20,795 bases of DNA from DASSRQ01 sp035701665 (lineage in GTDB: Bacteria; Vulcanimicrobiota; Vulcanimicrobiia; Vulcanimicrobiales; Vulcanimicrobiaceae): positions 1 to 20,795 of the forward strand of contig DASSRQ010000227.1 of NCBI GenBank assembly GCA_035701665.1, in the 5' to 3' direction. Positions 13,773-20,786 of this stretch are shown here, one piece after another. Position 1 is the stretch's first letter; the number at the start of each line of letters is the position of its first letter. The position numbers were made by a program, and so were the translations under genes. A model generated the notes under the pieces. That model saw nothing but the letters and a program-made list of their open reading frames with translations, did no database searches and was not told where the DNA came from.

Positions 13773-14459
13773 ATGGCTGCGCCCCTGGAGACGCTTCGCG
13801 CCGACCTTCAAGCCCCGCTCGAACGCGACCCTGCGGCGCGCGGGCCGGTCGACGTTATCCTGTCGTATCCGGGGTTTCATGCAATCGTACTGCACCGGGT
13901 CGTGCACGCGCTGCACGAAGCGAACGTCCCGCTCTTGCCGCGGCTGCTCTCCAACGTCAGCCGCTTTTTAACCGGCATCGAGATCCATCCGGCCGCGAAA
14001 CTCGGCAAAGGGGTGTTTATCGATCACGGTATGGGCGTGGTCATCGGCGAGACGGCGGAAGTCGGCGACGGCTGCACGATCTATCAAGGCGTCACGCTCG
14101 GCGGGACGAGTTTGTCGCACGGCAAACGCCATCCGACGCTCGGCAAGAACGTTACGGTGGGCGTGAATGCCGCCGTGCTGGGTGCAATAACGATCGGCGA
14201 TAACTCGAAAGTCGGCGGCGGTTCCGTGGTGGTGAAAGATGTGCCGCCTAATTCGACCGTTGTAGGCGTTCCGGCGCGGCTGGTCATGCAGGACGGCGTT
14301 CCCGTTCGTGCCGTGCCGGATCGCGCGCACGTCGACATGCCGGACCCGAACGCCGATTCGATCTCGCGTTTGCAGCAGCGTCTTACGAAGTTGGAACAAC
14401 GGCTCGCAGAGCTGGAACAAGAAGAAAGCGGCGAAAAAGCCTGGTCGTGGGTCATCTGA
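13773..14459 (+). CDS. cysE: Serine O-acetyltransferase
   Basis: 228 residues. CysE acetylates serine with acetyl-CoA, the first step of cysteine synthesis. A short helical N-terminal part (VDVILSYPGFHAIVLHRVVHALHE) leads to a left-handed beta-helix of hexapeptide repeats with GVFIDHGMGVVIGETAEVG (Asp84, His85 catalytic), GGTSLSHGKRHPTLG (His120) and VVVGVPARL. The last 35 residues form a predicted coiled coil (ISRLQQRLTKLEQRLAELEQ). The N-terminal region is short, as in Gram-positive-type CysE. The gap before it is 40 bp, and cysS starts inside its end, matching the conserved cysE-cysS order. Confidence 0.95.
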   Translation: MAAPLETLRADLQAPLERDPAARGPVDVILSYPGFHAIVLHRVVHALHEANVPLLPRLLSNVSRFLTGIEIHPAAKLGKGVFIDHGMGVVIGETAEVGDGCTIYQGVTLGGTSLSHGKRHPTLGKNVTVGVNAAVLGAITIGDNSKVGGGSVVVKDVPPNSTVVGVPARLVMQDGVPVRAVPDRAHVDMPDPNADSISRLQQRLTKLEQRLAELEQEESGEKAWSWVI

Positions 14460-15862
14460 AACTCTACAATACGCGCACCCGCTCGATAGAAACGTTCGAA
14501 CCGCTCGTAGATGGAGCGGTTCGCATTTACGTATGCGGCCTCACGCCCTCGGCCGAGGCGCACTTGGGGCATGCGCGCTCTTTTTTATTTTTCGACGTGC
14601 TGCGGCGGTATCTCGAACATAAGGGCTATCGCGTAACGTACGTGCAGAACGTCACGGACATCGACGACCGCAGCATCAATCGCGCGCGCGAAACGGGCGA
14701 GAACTGGTACGACATCGTTTCGGGGTATTACGCGAGTTTCAAAAGCTCGATGCAGCGTTTGGGCGTTCGCGAGCCCGACTTCGAGCCGTATGCCACGAAG
14801 TATATCGACCAGATCTGCGCGATGATCGGTCAACTCGTCGAACGCGGCCATGCCTACGTTGCGAAAGACGGCGTCTATTATCGCGTTTCGTCGTTTCCGT
14901 CGTACGGCGCGCTTTCGAACCGGAACATCGAAGAGCTCGAAGCCGGCGCGCGCATTGAAGTGGACGAGACCAAAGACGATCCGCTCGACTTTGCGCTGTG
15001 GAAGTTCGTCAAACCGGGCGAGCCGCATTGGCCCTCGCCGTGGGGCGACGGCCGGCCGGGATGGCATATCGAGTGCTCGGCGATGTCGCGCGCGCTGCTC
15101 GACGAATCCGGCGACGGCTTCGACATCCACGGCGGCGGTGCCGACCTGATCTTTCCGCACCACGAAAATGAAGTCGCGCAGTCCGAGCCGCTCATGGCGC
15201 ATCCGCCGATGGCCAAGTATTGGATGCACGGCGGACTGCTGCTGTTCGAAAATCAGAAGATGAGCAAGTCGCTCGGCAACTTCGAGCCGTTATCGGAGTT
15301 GTTGAAGCGGCACGATCCGCAAGCGATTAGGCTGCTGTTTTTACAGACGGGCTATCGCAAAGTGATGAACTTCACGGAAGAATCGGTGAGCGCCGCTGCG
15401 GTAACGCTGGAGCGGCTTAAGAAGATGTACCGGGCCTCGACGGATGGCACGGCAGCTTTGCGCGGCAGCGAGCTGATTGCGAACATCGAAAAAGCGCTCG
15501 ACGAAGATTTCAACACATCGGTCGCGCTTGCAGAGATCGTCGGTTATAAGGGCAGCAACGCGGACGAGTTCGCATACGCGCTGCAACTGCTCGGCATCGC
15601 GCCGGATGCCTCGTGGCTGGAAGAGCCGGCGGCCGAACTGCCGGCCGGGCTTGGGCATAAGCTCGGTGAAGCGCTTGGAACGTCGTTTAACGGGAGCTCG
15701 TCCGAAGAGGCGGTCGCTGCCGTGATCGCTTTACGCACGCAGGCGCGGGCAGAGAAGAACTGGGCCGAGTCCGACCGCCTGCGCGACATTCTGCTTGCGA
15801 ACGGCGTGGCACTCAAAGATTCGAAAGACGGAACAACGTGGAGCATCGCGCCCCAAAAATAG
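14447..15862 (+). CDS. cysS: Cysteinyl-tRNA synthetase
   Basis: 471 residues, normal length. It charges tRNA-Cys with cysteine. Conserved elements: VCGLTPSAEAHLGHARSFLFFD (Cys30 zinc ligand; class I signature as HLGH, 39-42), VQNVTDIDDR, PGWHIECSAMS, DIHGGGADLIFPHHENEVAQ and KMSKSLGNF (271-279). The Thr-Pro-Ser stretch replaces the more usual TVYD next to the zinc Cys, a modest variation. GTG 14447 gives the expected MGHLKLYNTRTR start and overlaps cysE by 13 bp. The end overlaps rlmB by 25 bp, leaving no room for the mrnC gene found here in Bacillus. Confidence 0.97.
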   Translation: MGHLKLYNTRTRSIETFEPLVDGAVRIYVCGLTPSAEAHLGHARSFLFFDVLRRYLEHKGYRVTYVQNVTDIDDRSINRARETGENWYDIVSGYYASFKSSMQRLGVREPDFEPYATKYIDQICAMIGQLVERGHAYVAKDGVYYRVSSFPSYGALSNRNIEELEAGARIEVDETKDDPLDFALWKFVKPGEPHWPSPWGDGRPGWHIECSAMSRALLDESGDGFDIHGGGADLIFPHHENEVAQSEPLMAHPPMAKYWMHGGLLLFENQKMSKSLGNFEPLSELLKRHDPQAIRLLFLQTGYRKVMNFTEESVSAAAVTLERLKKMYRASTDGTAALRGSELIANIEKALDEDFNTSVALAEIVGYKGSNADEFAYALQLLGIAPDASWLEEPAAELPAGLGHKLGEALGTSFNGSSSEEAVAAVIALRTQARAEKNWAESDRLRDILLANGVALKDSKDGTTWSIAPQK

Positions 15863-16608
15863 ATCTCGATAACGTCATCTACGGCGTGCACGCGGTTGAA
15901 GAAGCGCTCGCAGCCGGCGAGGCGCTGCGGCACATTCACGTTGCGCAAGAGCGTCAGCGCGACCCTGCGCTGCGCAAGATCTTCGAAGCGGCCCGCGAGC
16001 GTCAGATCCGCGTGCGCACCGAAGAGCGGAAATATTTCACGCAGTTTCCCTACAAGGCGCATCAGGGCGTGGTGGCGTTCGGCGCGCCGTTCGAGTATGC
16101 GTCGATCGAAGATATCGTCAACGCGCCGCGCAAGGGGCCGCTGCTGATAGTCGTACTCGATCATATTACGGATCCGCACAACGCCGGCGCGATTATCCGC
16201 ACCGCGGAGTGTGCCGGCGCGCACGGCGTCATAATGCCCGAGCGCCGCGCAGCAGGCGTGAATGCCACGGTGCGCAAGGCCGCGGCCGGCGCTGCCGGCC
16301 ATATTCCGATCGCGCGCGTTTCGAACGTTGCGGATACCATTCGCAAGTTGAAGAAGGCGAACGTCTGGGTCGCCGGCGCTGCGCTTACTGAGAATAGCGT
16401 GGAATACACCAAAGCCGATTTCGATCGCGATATAGCGATCGTCATCGGCGCCGAAGGTGAAGGGCTCTCGCAGTTGGTCGCGCGCGAATGCGATTACGTC
16501 GTGCGCATTCCGCTGCTCGGCGAAACGGAGTCGCTCAACGCGTCCGTCGCAGCCGCGATTTTGCTTTACGAGGCCGTGCGGCAGCGCGCTTCGTCCGCTT
16601 CCGCTTAG
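15838..16608 (+). CDS. rlmB: TrmH/RlmB-family 2'-O-ribose methyltransferase
   Basis: 256 residues. A substrate-binding L30-like domain (IYGVHAVEEALAAGEALRHIHV) is followed by a SPOUT trefoil-knot methyltransferase with motif 1 LDHITDPHNAGAIIRTAECAGAHGVIMP, motif 2 IVIGAEGEGL and motif 3 IPLLGETESLNASVAAAILLYE. By architecture it matches RlmB, which methylates G2251 of 23S rRNA, or a related tRNA enzyme. GTG 15838 lies within the end of cysS. Its place after cysS fits the Bacillus order cysS-mrnC-rlmB. Confidence 0.93.
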   Translation: MEHRAPKIDLDNVIYGVHAVEEALAAGEALRHIHVAQERQRDPALRKIFEAARERQIRVRTEERKYFTQFPYKAHQGVVAFGAPFEYASIEDIVNAPRKGPLLIVVLDHITDPHNAGAIIRTAECAGAHGVIMPERRAAGVNATVRKAAAGAAGHIPIARVSNVADTIRKLKKANVWVAGAALTENSVEYTKADFDRDIAIVIGAEGEGLSQLVARECDYVVRIPLLGETESLNASVAAAILLYEAVRQRASSASA

Positions 16609-16838
16609 GCGGCGCTCCGGTCCGGGCGAGGCAACATCGGCACGTTTGCGCGGCCCATGCGGTGCCCGACCGACTCGGAACGCTTGTCTGCCGTCCAACC
16701 GACACTTTTCGATTCATCGGTCTTCAGCCGCGCCTCGAGGAGCGTACCCGCGGCACGGCGCCGGCGGGCCGAATTGTCATGATCAATGCGCTCGCCTGTC
16801 TTGCTGCCGATGTGCCAAAAAGACTGCTGGCTTTATCC

Positions 16839-16867
16839 TTGACGCGCAAGGAGCACCCTCCTATACT
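16839..16867 (+). promoter_or_regulatory. Sigma-70-type promoter of sigH
   Basis: TTGACG (16839-16844) and TATACT (16862-16867) are separated by exactly 17 bp. Each hexamer has one mismatch to consensus. The predicted start near 16874 gives a 5' leader of about 68 bases before the sigH ATG. It is the best promoter in the window. Confidence 0.75.
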
Positions 16868-16887
16868 GTTCGGGTGCGTCGGCTCGA

Positions 16888-16916
16888 CCGGCTCCGCGGA
16901 GCCGGCGACTTCGCCG
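16888..16916 (+). promoter_or_regulatory. Structured sigH leader with two competing hairpins
   Basis: A perfect 18-base palindrome CCGGCTCCGCGGAGCCGG (16888-16905) overlaps a second stem CGGCGA-CT-TCGCCG that reuses its last bases. Only one can form at a time, which would allow a folding switch in the mRNA leader. Whether this has any regulatory effect is inference. Confidence 0.4.
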
Positions 16917-16941
16917 CACATGAACCTTAAGGGCAAGTAGA

Positions 16942-17589
16942 ATGGCAATGACCCATCCTGTGTCGGATGGACTCGACTATCACGAGCGGCCGGACGAGGA
17001 CTTGGTCGCGACGGCGAAATCGGGTGACAACCTCGCGATGGAGTTTCTCCTCAACAAGTATAAGAACTTCGTCCGTATTAAAGCGAAGAGTTACTTCCTT
17101 ATCGGCGCCGATCGCGAAGATATCATCCAAGAAGGCATGATCGGCTTGTATAAAGCCGTGCGCGACTTCAAAGCGGACAAGCTGTCCAGCTTCCGCGCGT
17201 TCGCCGAGTTGTGTATCACGCGCCAGATTATCACCGCGATTAAGACGGCGACGCGTCAGAAGCACATTCCGCTGAATCAGTACATCTCGCTGAACAAGCC
17301 GATCTACGATGAAGACAGCGAACGTACGCTGCTCGACGTCATGGCCTCGCAGAAGACTTCGGATCCGGAAGAGCTGGTGATCAACCAGGAAGTCTCGCAG
17401 GACATCAAAGAGCGGATTCAAGAGAATCTGTCCGAGCTCGAGTCGCAGGTGCTCCTTTCGTATCTCGAGGGCAAGAGCTATCAGGAGATGGCGCGCGATC
17501 TGGGCCGCCACGTGAAATCGATCGATAACGCGCTGCAGCGCGTGAAACGGAAGATCGAGAAGAATCTCTCGGAGATCGAACTGCCGTAG
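16942..17589 (+). CDS. sigH: SigH-type RNA polymerase sigma factor
   Basis: 215 residues, full length for SigH. Region 2 reads LLNKYKNFVRIKAKSYFLIGADREDIIQEGMIGLYKAVRDF, nearly the Bacillus SigH consensus, followed by FAELCITRQIITAIKTATRQKHIPLN for core binding and -10 recognition. Region 4 (about 160-208) carries the helix-turn-helix LSELESQVLLSYLEGKSYQEMARDLGRHVKSIDNALQRVKRKI. In Bacillus, SigH controls transition to stationary phase, sporulation and competence. Homologues also occur in non-sporulating lineages, so sporulation cannot be inferred. Its own strong housekeeping promoter and long leader suggest independent control from the upstream operon. ATG 16948 is an alternative start. Confidence 0.95.
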   Translation: MAMTHPVSDGLDYHERPDEDLVATAKSGDNLAMEFLLNKYKNFVRIKAKSYFLIGADREDIIQEGMIGLYKAVRDFKADKLSSFRAFAELCITRQIITAIKTATRQKHIPLNQYISLNKPIYDEDSERTLLDVMASQKTSDPEELVINQEVSQDIKERIQENLSELESQVLLSYLEGKSYQEMARDLGRHVKSIDNALQRVKRKIEKNLSEIELP

Positions 17590-17598
17590 TTGCTAGGA

Positions 17599-17625
17599 GG
17601 GGCGCCAAGGGCGCCCCTTCAATTT
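17599..17625 (+). terminator. Hairpin terminator after sigH
   Basis: GGGGCGCC-AAG-GGCGCCCC, a perfect 8-bp stem, is followed by TTCAATTT. The tail is weakly T-rich, so termination may be partial, and it ends directly before the ATG of the next gene. AGGAGG sits at the foot of the stem. Confidence 0.6.
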
Positions 17626-17955
17626 ATGGCTATGGAAACGACGCTGGTGTTTGCCTATGTGGCATTCGCTCTTTGGGTTTTCCACTTGGTCATCGGCGGA
17701 TACGCGCTGCTTGCGACGCCGACGGTTGCATCGGTCCTGGTGGCGCCGCAGCGGACCATCGAGACGTGGGTGTATATGTTCGCCTTGCGGACATACCGGT
17801 ACGATACCGAAACGGATATCTTGAACCCCGACTTCGCCGAGGGCATCCGTTGCTCCAACATCCGCACCCGCGCGTGGCTTAGCATACTCTACAGCGCTTT
17901 CATCGGCGCCGGTGCCATCTTCATCATTCTGCACGGCGGAGCCGTCCGCGTGTGA
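17626..17955 (+). CDS. Small two-helix membrane protein
   Basis: 109 residues from ATG 17626 (ATG 17632 also possible). TTG 17590 would extend the reading frame through the sigH hairpin and is less likely. Helix 1 (about 7-38) runs FAYVAFALWVFHLVIGGYALLA; a 45-residue polar loop with ETWVYMFALRTYRYDTET follows, and helix 2 (about 83-104) runs LSILYSAFIGAGAIFIILHGG. No family recognised. It begins a series of four small two-helix genes, and its stop overlaps the start of the next one. It shares topology with them, but not their sequence motifs. Confidence 0.75.
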   Translation: MAMETTLVFAYVAFALWVFHLVIGGYALLATPTVASVLVAPQRTIETWVYMFALRTYRYDTETDILNPDFAEGIRCSNIRTRAWLSILYSAFIGAGAIFIILHGGAVRV

Positions 17956-18233
17956 TCGACATTATCCTGATCGCCATGATCCTGGCCGTCATTGCGATGG
18001 GCGTGTACGGCGTACGCTACTATTGGCAGATCGGGAACAGCCCAACCCCGCGAACTACGATGGGTTCGGAGCCGACCGACCCGGTGGAGACGATCCTTCG
18101 CGGCGATTTTGCAGCCCAGACGCCGGAGTTAGAAGCGCCGCTCGCCGTTCAAAAAGCGTTCGGTATCGTACTGCTGGTTGCCGTCGTGCTGATGGTATTG
18201 ATCTCTTCGCTCGTAAAGCTGCATGCGCATTAG
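17952..18233 (+). CDS. Two-helix membrane protein, tandem family member 1
   Basis: 93 residues from GTG that overlaps the previous stop. Helix 1 (about 3-22) ends in the motif GVYGVRYYWQIGN; a polar loop has FAAQTPELEAPLAVQKAF, and helix 2 (about 70-88) leads to VKLHAH at the C-terminus. The next gene has the same length and the same three motifs (GVYGFRYY, QTPE...QQAF and VKTHAH), so they are duplicated copies. Function unknown. A terminal His-x-His could bind metal or heme, which is only a suggestion. Confidence 0.78.
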   Translation: MIDIILIAMILAVIAMGVYGVRYYWQIGNSPTPRTTMGSEPTDPVETILRGDFAAQTPELEAPLAVQKAFGIVLLVAVVLMVLISSLVKLHAH

Positions 18234-18253
18234 CCGCATAGCCGGAGGCATGG

Positions 18254-18535
18254 ATGACTGACGCCGTTTTTATCGTTATGCTCGTAGCCGTTGCCGCGAT
18301 CGGCGTGTACGGATTCCGGTACTATACGGCCGTGAGCAACGACCCCGAATCGTACATCACCGTGGACGACGACCCGGACAATGCGTGGGGCATGATCTTC
18401 AGTTCGCAGTTCAGAGGGCAAACGCCGGAACGCGCGCGCGTAATTGCCACGCAACAAGCGTTTCAAATCTGCTTTGCGATCCCGATTTTGATGATCGTGC
18501 TGGTCGTGTCGATGGTTAAAACGCACGCGCACTGA
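18254..18535 (+). CDS. Two-helix membrane protein, tandem family member 2
   Basis: 93 residues, ATG with GGAGG five bases upstream. It aligns end to end with the preceding gene: helix 1 with IGVYGFRYYTAVSND, loop with PDNAWGMIFSSQFRGQTPERARVIATQQAF, helix 2 ICFAIPILMIVLVVSMV, and C-terminal KTHAH. The loop also shares DxxxAWGxxF with the third member. Small size and two helices suggest a hairpin in the cytoplasmic membrane. No known family assigned. Its stop overlaps the next start (TGATG). Confidence 0.8.
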   Translation: MTDAVFIVMLVAVAAIGVYGFRYYTAVSNDPESYITVDDDPDNAWGMIFSSQFRGQTPERARVIATQQAFQICFAIPILMIVLVVSMVKTHAH

Positions 18536-18855
18536 TGAGCGGTTACGACTATCTCGAACTCGGCGCCATCGCTGCCTTCATCATACTCGGCGTTACCGGC
18601 TTCCGCCAGGCGATGGTGGTGCGCGGCAATCCCGATCGCTTTGCGTCCGAGGTGCCGATGCCGCGCGATCCTACGCTAGCTGACGTCGCCGACCGCGATG
18701 ACGCATGGGGTTTCGCATTTCCGTCCGACTATGCGGGGCTGTCGGACCGGCAAGCTCGCGACACGGCGACGCGGCAAGGCTTTGCCATTGCCGCGCTCGT
18801 GTCGACGATGTCGCTTATATTGCTAGCGCATTTCGTGATAACGCACGTGAAATAA
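18535..18855 (+). CDS. Two-helix membrane protein, tandem family member 3
   Basis: 106 residues, coupled by TGATG to member 2. Helix 1 ends in LGVTGFRQAMVVRGNPDRF, matching GVYGFRYYTAVSNDPES. The loop has RDDAWGFAFPSDYAGLSDRQARDTATRQGFAIA, matching member 2 at DNAWG, F, RGQTPERAR and ATQQAF. Helix 2 ends VITHVK instead of VKTHAH. It is the most diverged copy, with about 13 extra loop residues. Its stop is 5 bp from the convergent VOC gene. Confidence 0.78.
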   Translation: MSGYDYLELGAIAAFIILGVTGFRQAMVVRGNPDRFASEVPMPRDPTLADVADRDDAWGFAFPSDYAGLSDRQARDTATRQGFAIAALVSTMSLILLAHFVITHVK

Positions 18856-18860
18856 CCGCG

Positions 18861-19211
18861 TTATTTGTAGCGCTCGTGCAGATAAAGCGAGTTCCCTTCG
18901 GTGTCGACGACTTCGGCAGACTTGCAGATCTCGCCGCCCATCTCGACGCCGGTGAGCTTTCCGCCCGCCGCTTCGGCGCGTTTCTTCGCTTCATCGAGAC
19001 TCTTCACGCCAAGCAGTAGGCCGAAACTCGGCTTAAACTCCATACTCGGGTGAAATCCGAGGGCGAACGTGCTGCCGTCGGACATGGTGTATTCGCACCA
19101 ATGGTCGCCGGCGGGATCGGGCTGCTGCTCCAGCAGCGCATCGTAAAAAGCGCGCGCCCGCGGCATCTCTTTCACAATAAAGAACGTGGCGTCTACTCCG
19201 CGTGTATCCAT
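18861..19211 (-). CDS. VOC-family (glyoxalase/bleomycin-resistance fold) protein
   Basis: 116 residues if started at ATG 19211; ATG 19250 would add 13 residues. ATFFIVKEMPRARAFYDALL is a typical opening of single-VOC proteins, followed by WCEYTMSDGSTFALGF, FGLLLGVKSLDEAKKRAEAAGGKL and AEVVDTEGNSLYLHERYK, matching the betaalphabetabetabeta modules. A C-terminal Asp-Thr-Glu-Gly-Asn motif is common in this subfamily. Metal ligands expected of a true glyoxalase I are not clearly present, so catalytic activity cannot be asserted. 19211 is preferred because the extension has no family match and would leave only 11 bp to the divergent ridA. Confidence 0.85.
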   Translation of the reverse strand: MDTRGVDATFFIVKEMPRARAFYDALLEQQPDPAGDHWCEYTMSDGSTFALGFHPSMEFKPSFGLLLGVKSLDEAKKRAEAAGGKLTGVEMGGEICKSAEVVDTEGNSLYLHERYK

Positions 19212-19261
19212 ACCAAGATGGTAAGTGGGAACCGCGTCAGTTCCTGTCATATTTGCGCGGC

Positions 19262-19660
19262 ATGGAACCTGAATTTTTCACTGCGGAGCGGCCTGGCCGC
19301 GGGCCGCTTCCGTTCAGCGATGCCGTGCGCGCAGGCAACACGTATTACATCGCCGGCCAGATCGGCTTGGATGACGAAACCGGCAAACCGCCTTCGGAAG
19401 CGGGAGATGAAGCCAGAGCGCTGATGGAGTCGCTGCGCCGCGCGCTGGGCGTTGCGGGGCTGGAGATGAGCGACATCGTCCAGATTACGATTCACACGCC
19501 GGACGTGTCGCTCTACTCGCTGTTCAACGAAGTGTACTTGTCGTATTTTACCGGCAATCTGCCAGCGCGCGCATTTCTGGGTTCCGGGCCGCTGCTGTTC
19601 GACGCGCGGTTCGAGTTGACCGCGGTCGCCTACAAGGCCGCGTCCGCGTCGTCTTCGTAG
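19262..19660 (+). CDS. RidA-family (YjgF/YER057c/UK114) protein
   Basis: 132 residues from ATG 19262; the frame is open further upstream to 19202, but without family similarity. GPLPFSDAVRAGNTYYIAGQIGLDDETG, ALGVAGLEMSDIVQITIHTPDVSLYSLFNEVYLSYF, PARAFLGSGPLLFDARFELTAVAYK follow the RidA trimer fold. RidA proteins hydrolyse reactive enamine/imine intermediates such as 2-aminoacrylate, and need an Arg at the active site, here probably the Arg of PARAFLG. It is divergent from the VOC gene and converges on the ferredoxin-like gene with a 31-bp overlap of 3' ends. Confidence 0.9.
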   Translation: MEPEFFTAERPGRGPLPFSDAVRAGNTYYIAGQIGLDDETGKPPSEAGDEARALMESLRRALGVAGLEMSDIVQITIHTPDVSLYSLFNEVYLSYFTGNLPARAFLGSGPLLFDARFELTAVAYKAASASSS

Positions 19661-20037
19661 TGTTCGAACCGCGGGGAAGCGATCGTCGATTCGTCGCTGC
19701 GTCCTTCGCCTAAACGATCGACGATGGTTTGGTAAAACGCGTCGCGGTCGGCGATCGGGTCGATGACAAAACACTCCGTTGCTTTCGTTCCGGTTTGCTT
19801 GTCGATCACGACCGTAACTTGCCGGCGGGCGCAGACGTCTTGGCAACTCGTGCTGACAGCGCGGACCTTGCCCCAATGGCCGTCTTCCTTTAGTTTTTTC
19901 TTCAGCCAATCGCGTAGGTTGAAGTCGCCGATTTCGGCGGCTTTATCCGGGTCTTCATCGGGGATGCGTTCTTTGTAACACCGCTCGCATACGAGAACGA
20001 GTCCGGAGTTGAGCCATTTGGGTTTGATGCGCTGCAT
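19630..20037 (-). CDS. Four-cysteine thioredoxin-like [2Fe-2S] ferredoxin-type protein
   Basis: 135 residues. The pattern VCERCYKER (Cys17, Cys20) ... LRDWLKKKLKEDGHWGKVRAVSTSCQDVCARRQVTVVID (Cys65, Cys69) ... TECFVIDPIADRDAFYQTIVDRL matches thioredoxin-like ferredoxin folds, which carry the cluster on one cysteine pair near the N-terminus and a CxxxC after the central strand. The first pair is CxxC rather than the longer spacing usual in that family, and Cys89 is extra. The acidic C-terminal tail (after about 110) is unlike the family. No signal peptide or redox partner gene is nearby, so function is open. Confidence 0.72.
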   Translation of the reverse strand: MQRIKPKWLNSGLVLVCERCYKERIPDEDPDKAAEIGDFNLRDWLKKKLKEDGHWGKVRAVSTSCQDVCARRQVTVVIDKQTGTKATECFVIDPIADRDAFYQTIVDRLGEGRSDESTIASPRFEHYEDDADAAL

Positions 20038-20068
20038 GATGCCGTTCTTGGGGTTTCTTGATGGCGAA

Positions 20069-20086
20069 GGCCCGCTTACGCGGGCC
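20069..20086 (-). terminator. Hairpin downstream of tRNA-Thr
   Basis: GGCCCGC-TTAC-GCGGGCC, a perfect 7-bp stem, lies about 16 bases after the tRNA 3' end and before the ferredoxin-like gene. On the minus strand it is followed only by TTC, so it is a weak intrinsic terminator. Confidence 0.4.
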
Positions 20087-20101
20087 CCGCTTTGGTTTCT
20101 C

Positions 20102-20174
20102 AGCCGGCGGTGAGATTTGAACTCACGGCCCTCGACTTACAAGATCGACGCTCTAGCCCCTGAGCTACGCCGGC
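20102..20174 (-). tRNA. tRNA-Thr (anticodon UGU)
   Basis: On the minus strand a complete cloverleaf is visible: acceptor GCCGGCG/CGCCGGC, D-arm GCTC/GAGC with AGGGGCTA loop, anticodon stem TCGAT/GTCGA with loop CTTGTAA (anticodon TGT), and T-arm GTGAG-TTCAAAT-CTCAC. G1-C72 and C2-G71 are the usual threonine identity pairs. The discriminator would be U, and CCA is not encoded. It reads Thr ACA and probably other ACN codons. Confidence 0.95.
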
Positions 20175-20213
20175 ATCCCAGGGGCAATTGGGTCTCCCCG
20201 CGCTTCCGTCCTT

Positions 20214-20786
20214 TTACGCCGCCGAGTTCGCGTCTGTTCGGGGCGACGCGTCGCGCTTGTGTTTTGCCAGCGGGTGTTCGCGGCCCCCGAGGCGTGTAGC
20301 GCGGCCTTTGCCGCGGTTCAGCCCTCGGAACGTCGGCGTTAGCGAGTGACAATTGGGGCAGAGCAGCGTGAGATTTTCGACGCGGTTGTTTCTCCAATCG
20401 CCGTCGATGTGCTCGACCTCGACGGGCACCTTTCCGGTTTTAGGATGGCGTTCGTTCCAGCCACATTGGCTGCACTTCTCGCCAAAGAAATATGCGAGAT
20501 ATTTACGGACATATCCGTTGCAGTTGTAGACGCCGCAATAGGCACCGCTTTCAAGGAGTTTGCGGCGTCGCTCGAATTCATTTTTACGGTGACACGCTTG
20601 TGAGCAAAACGTTTGCTTTGCCAAAGGAACAATGTTTCCGCAGACGAGGCACGGGCGACGTTCAATATGTTTTCTGAATCGGGAATTTGAGCACGTCAGG
20701 GAGCAAAATGTGGTTTGCGGTCTCCGAGCAAAAACCGGATTTCCGCACCCAGCAGCACAATAGCCACGAAACGGTCTTTTTCTCAT
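20214..20786 (-). CDS. HNH endonuclease with Cys-rich N-terminal ribbons
   Basis: 190 residues from ATG 20786; the frame stays open to the window edge (TTG 20792), so the start may lie outside. Two Cys-rich ribbons, CAAGC...CSLTC (10-32) and CLVC...CSQAC (46-65), precede the HNH domain (105-150). That domain has CSQCGW (Cys105, Cys108), VEVEHIDGDWRNNRVENLTLLCPNCHSLT with His126, Asn134, Cys143, Cys146 and His147, i.e. the zinc-stabilised HNH site. The tail is basic (RGLNRGKGRATRLGG). The type is common in phages and other mobile elements. The local sequence is less GC-rich than the neighbours, a hint of transfer. Nothing else mobile is visible in the window. Confidence 0.9.
   Translation of the reverse strand: MRKRPFRGYCAAGCGNPVFARRPQTTFCSLTCSNSRFRKHIERRPCLVCGNIVPLAKQTFCSQACHRKNEFERRRKLLESGAYCGVYNCNGYVRKYLAYFFGEKCSQCGWNERHPKTGKVPVEVEHIDGDWRNNRVENLTLLCPNCHSLTPTFRGLNRGKGRATRLGGREHPLAKHKRDASPRTDANSAA

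Larger units (their letters stand above)
16609..16941. other. 333-bp gap between rlmB and sigH
   Basis: No gene can be supported here on either strand; the open frames present show no family motifs and are in GC-rich antiphase. In Bacillus this position holds yacP. The right half contains the sigH promoter and its structured leader; the left half (16609-16838) shows only short GC-rich inverted repeats, such as GGCAC...GTGCC around 16637-16664. Confidence 0.6.

Noticed and set aside
16457..16940. Open frames through the rlmB-sigH gap that might be a yacP remnant
   Set aside because: No NYN-domain motifs; Arg/Cys-rich translation and overlap with rlmB in another frame.
20102..20174. tRNA-Thr as attachment site of an element containing the HNH gene
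   Set aside because: HNH lies on the 5' side of the tRNA, no integrase or repeated tRNA 3' end is visible in the window.
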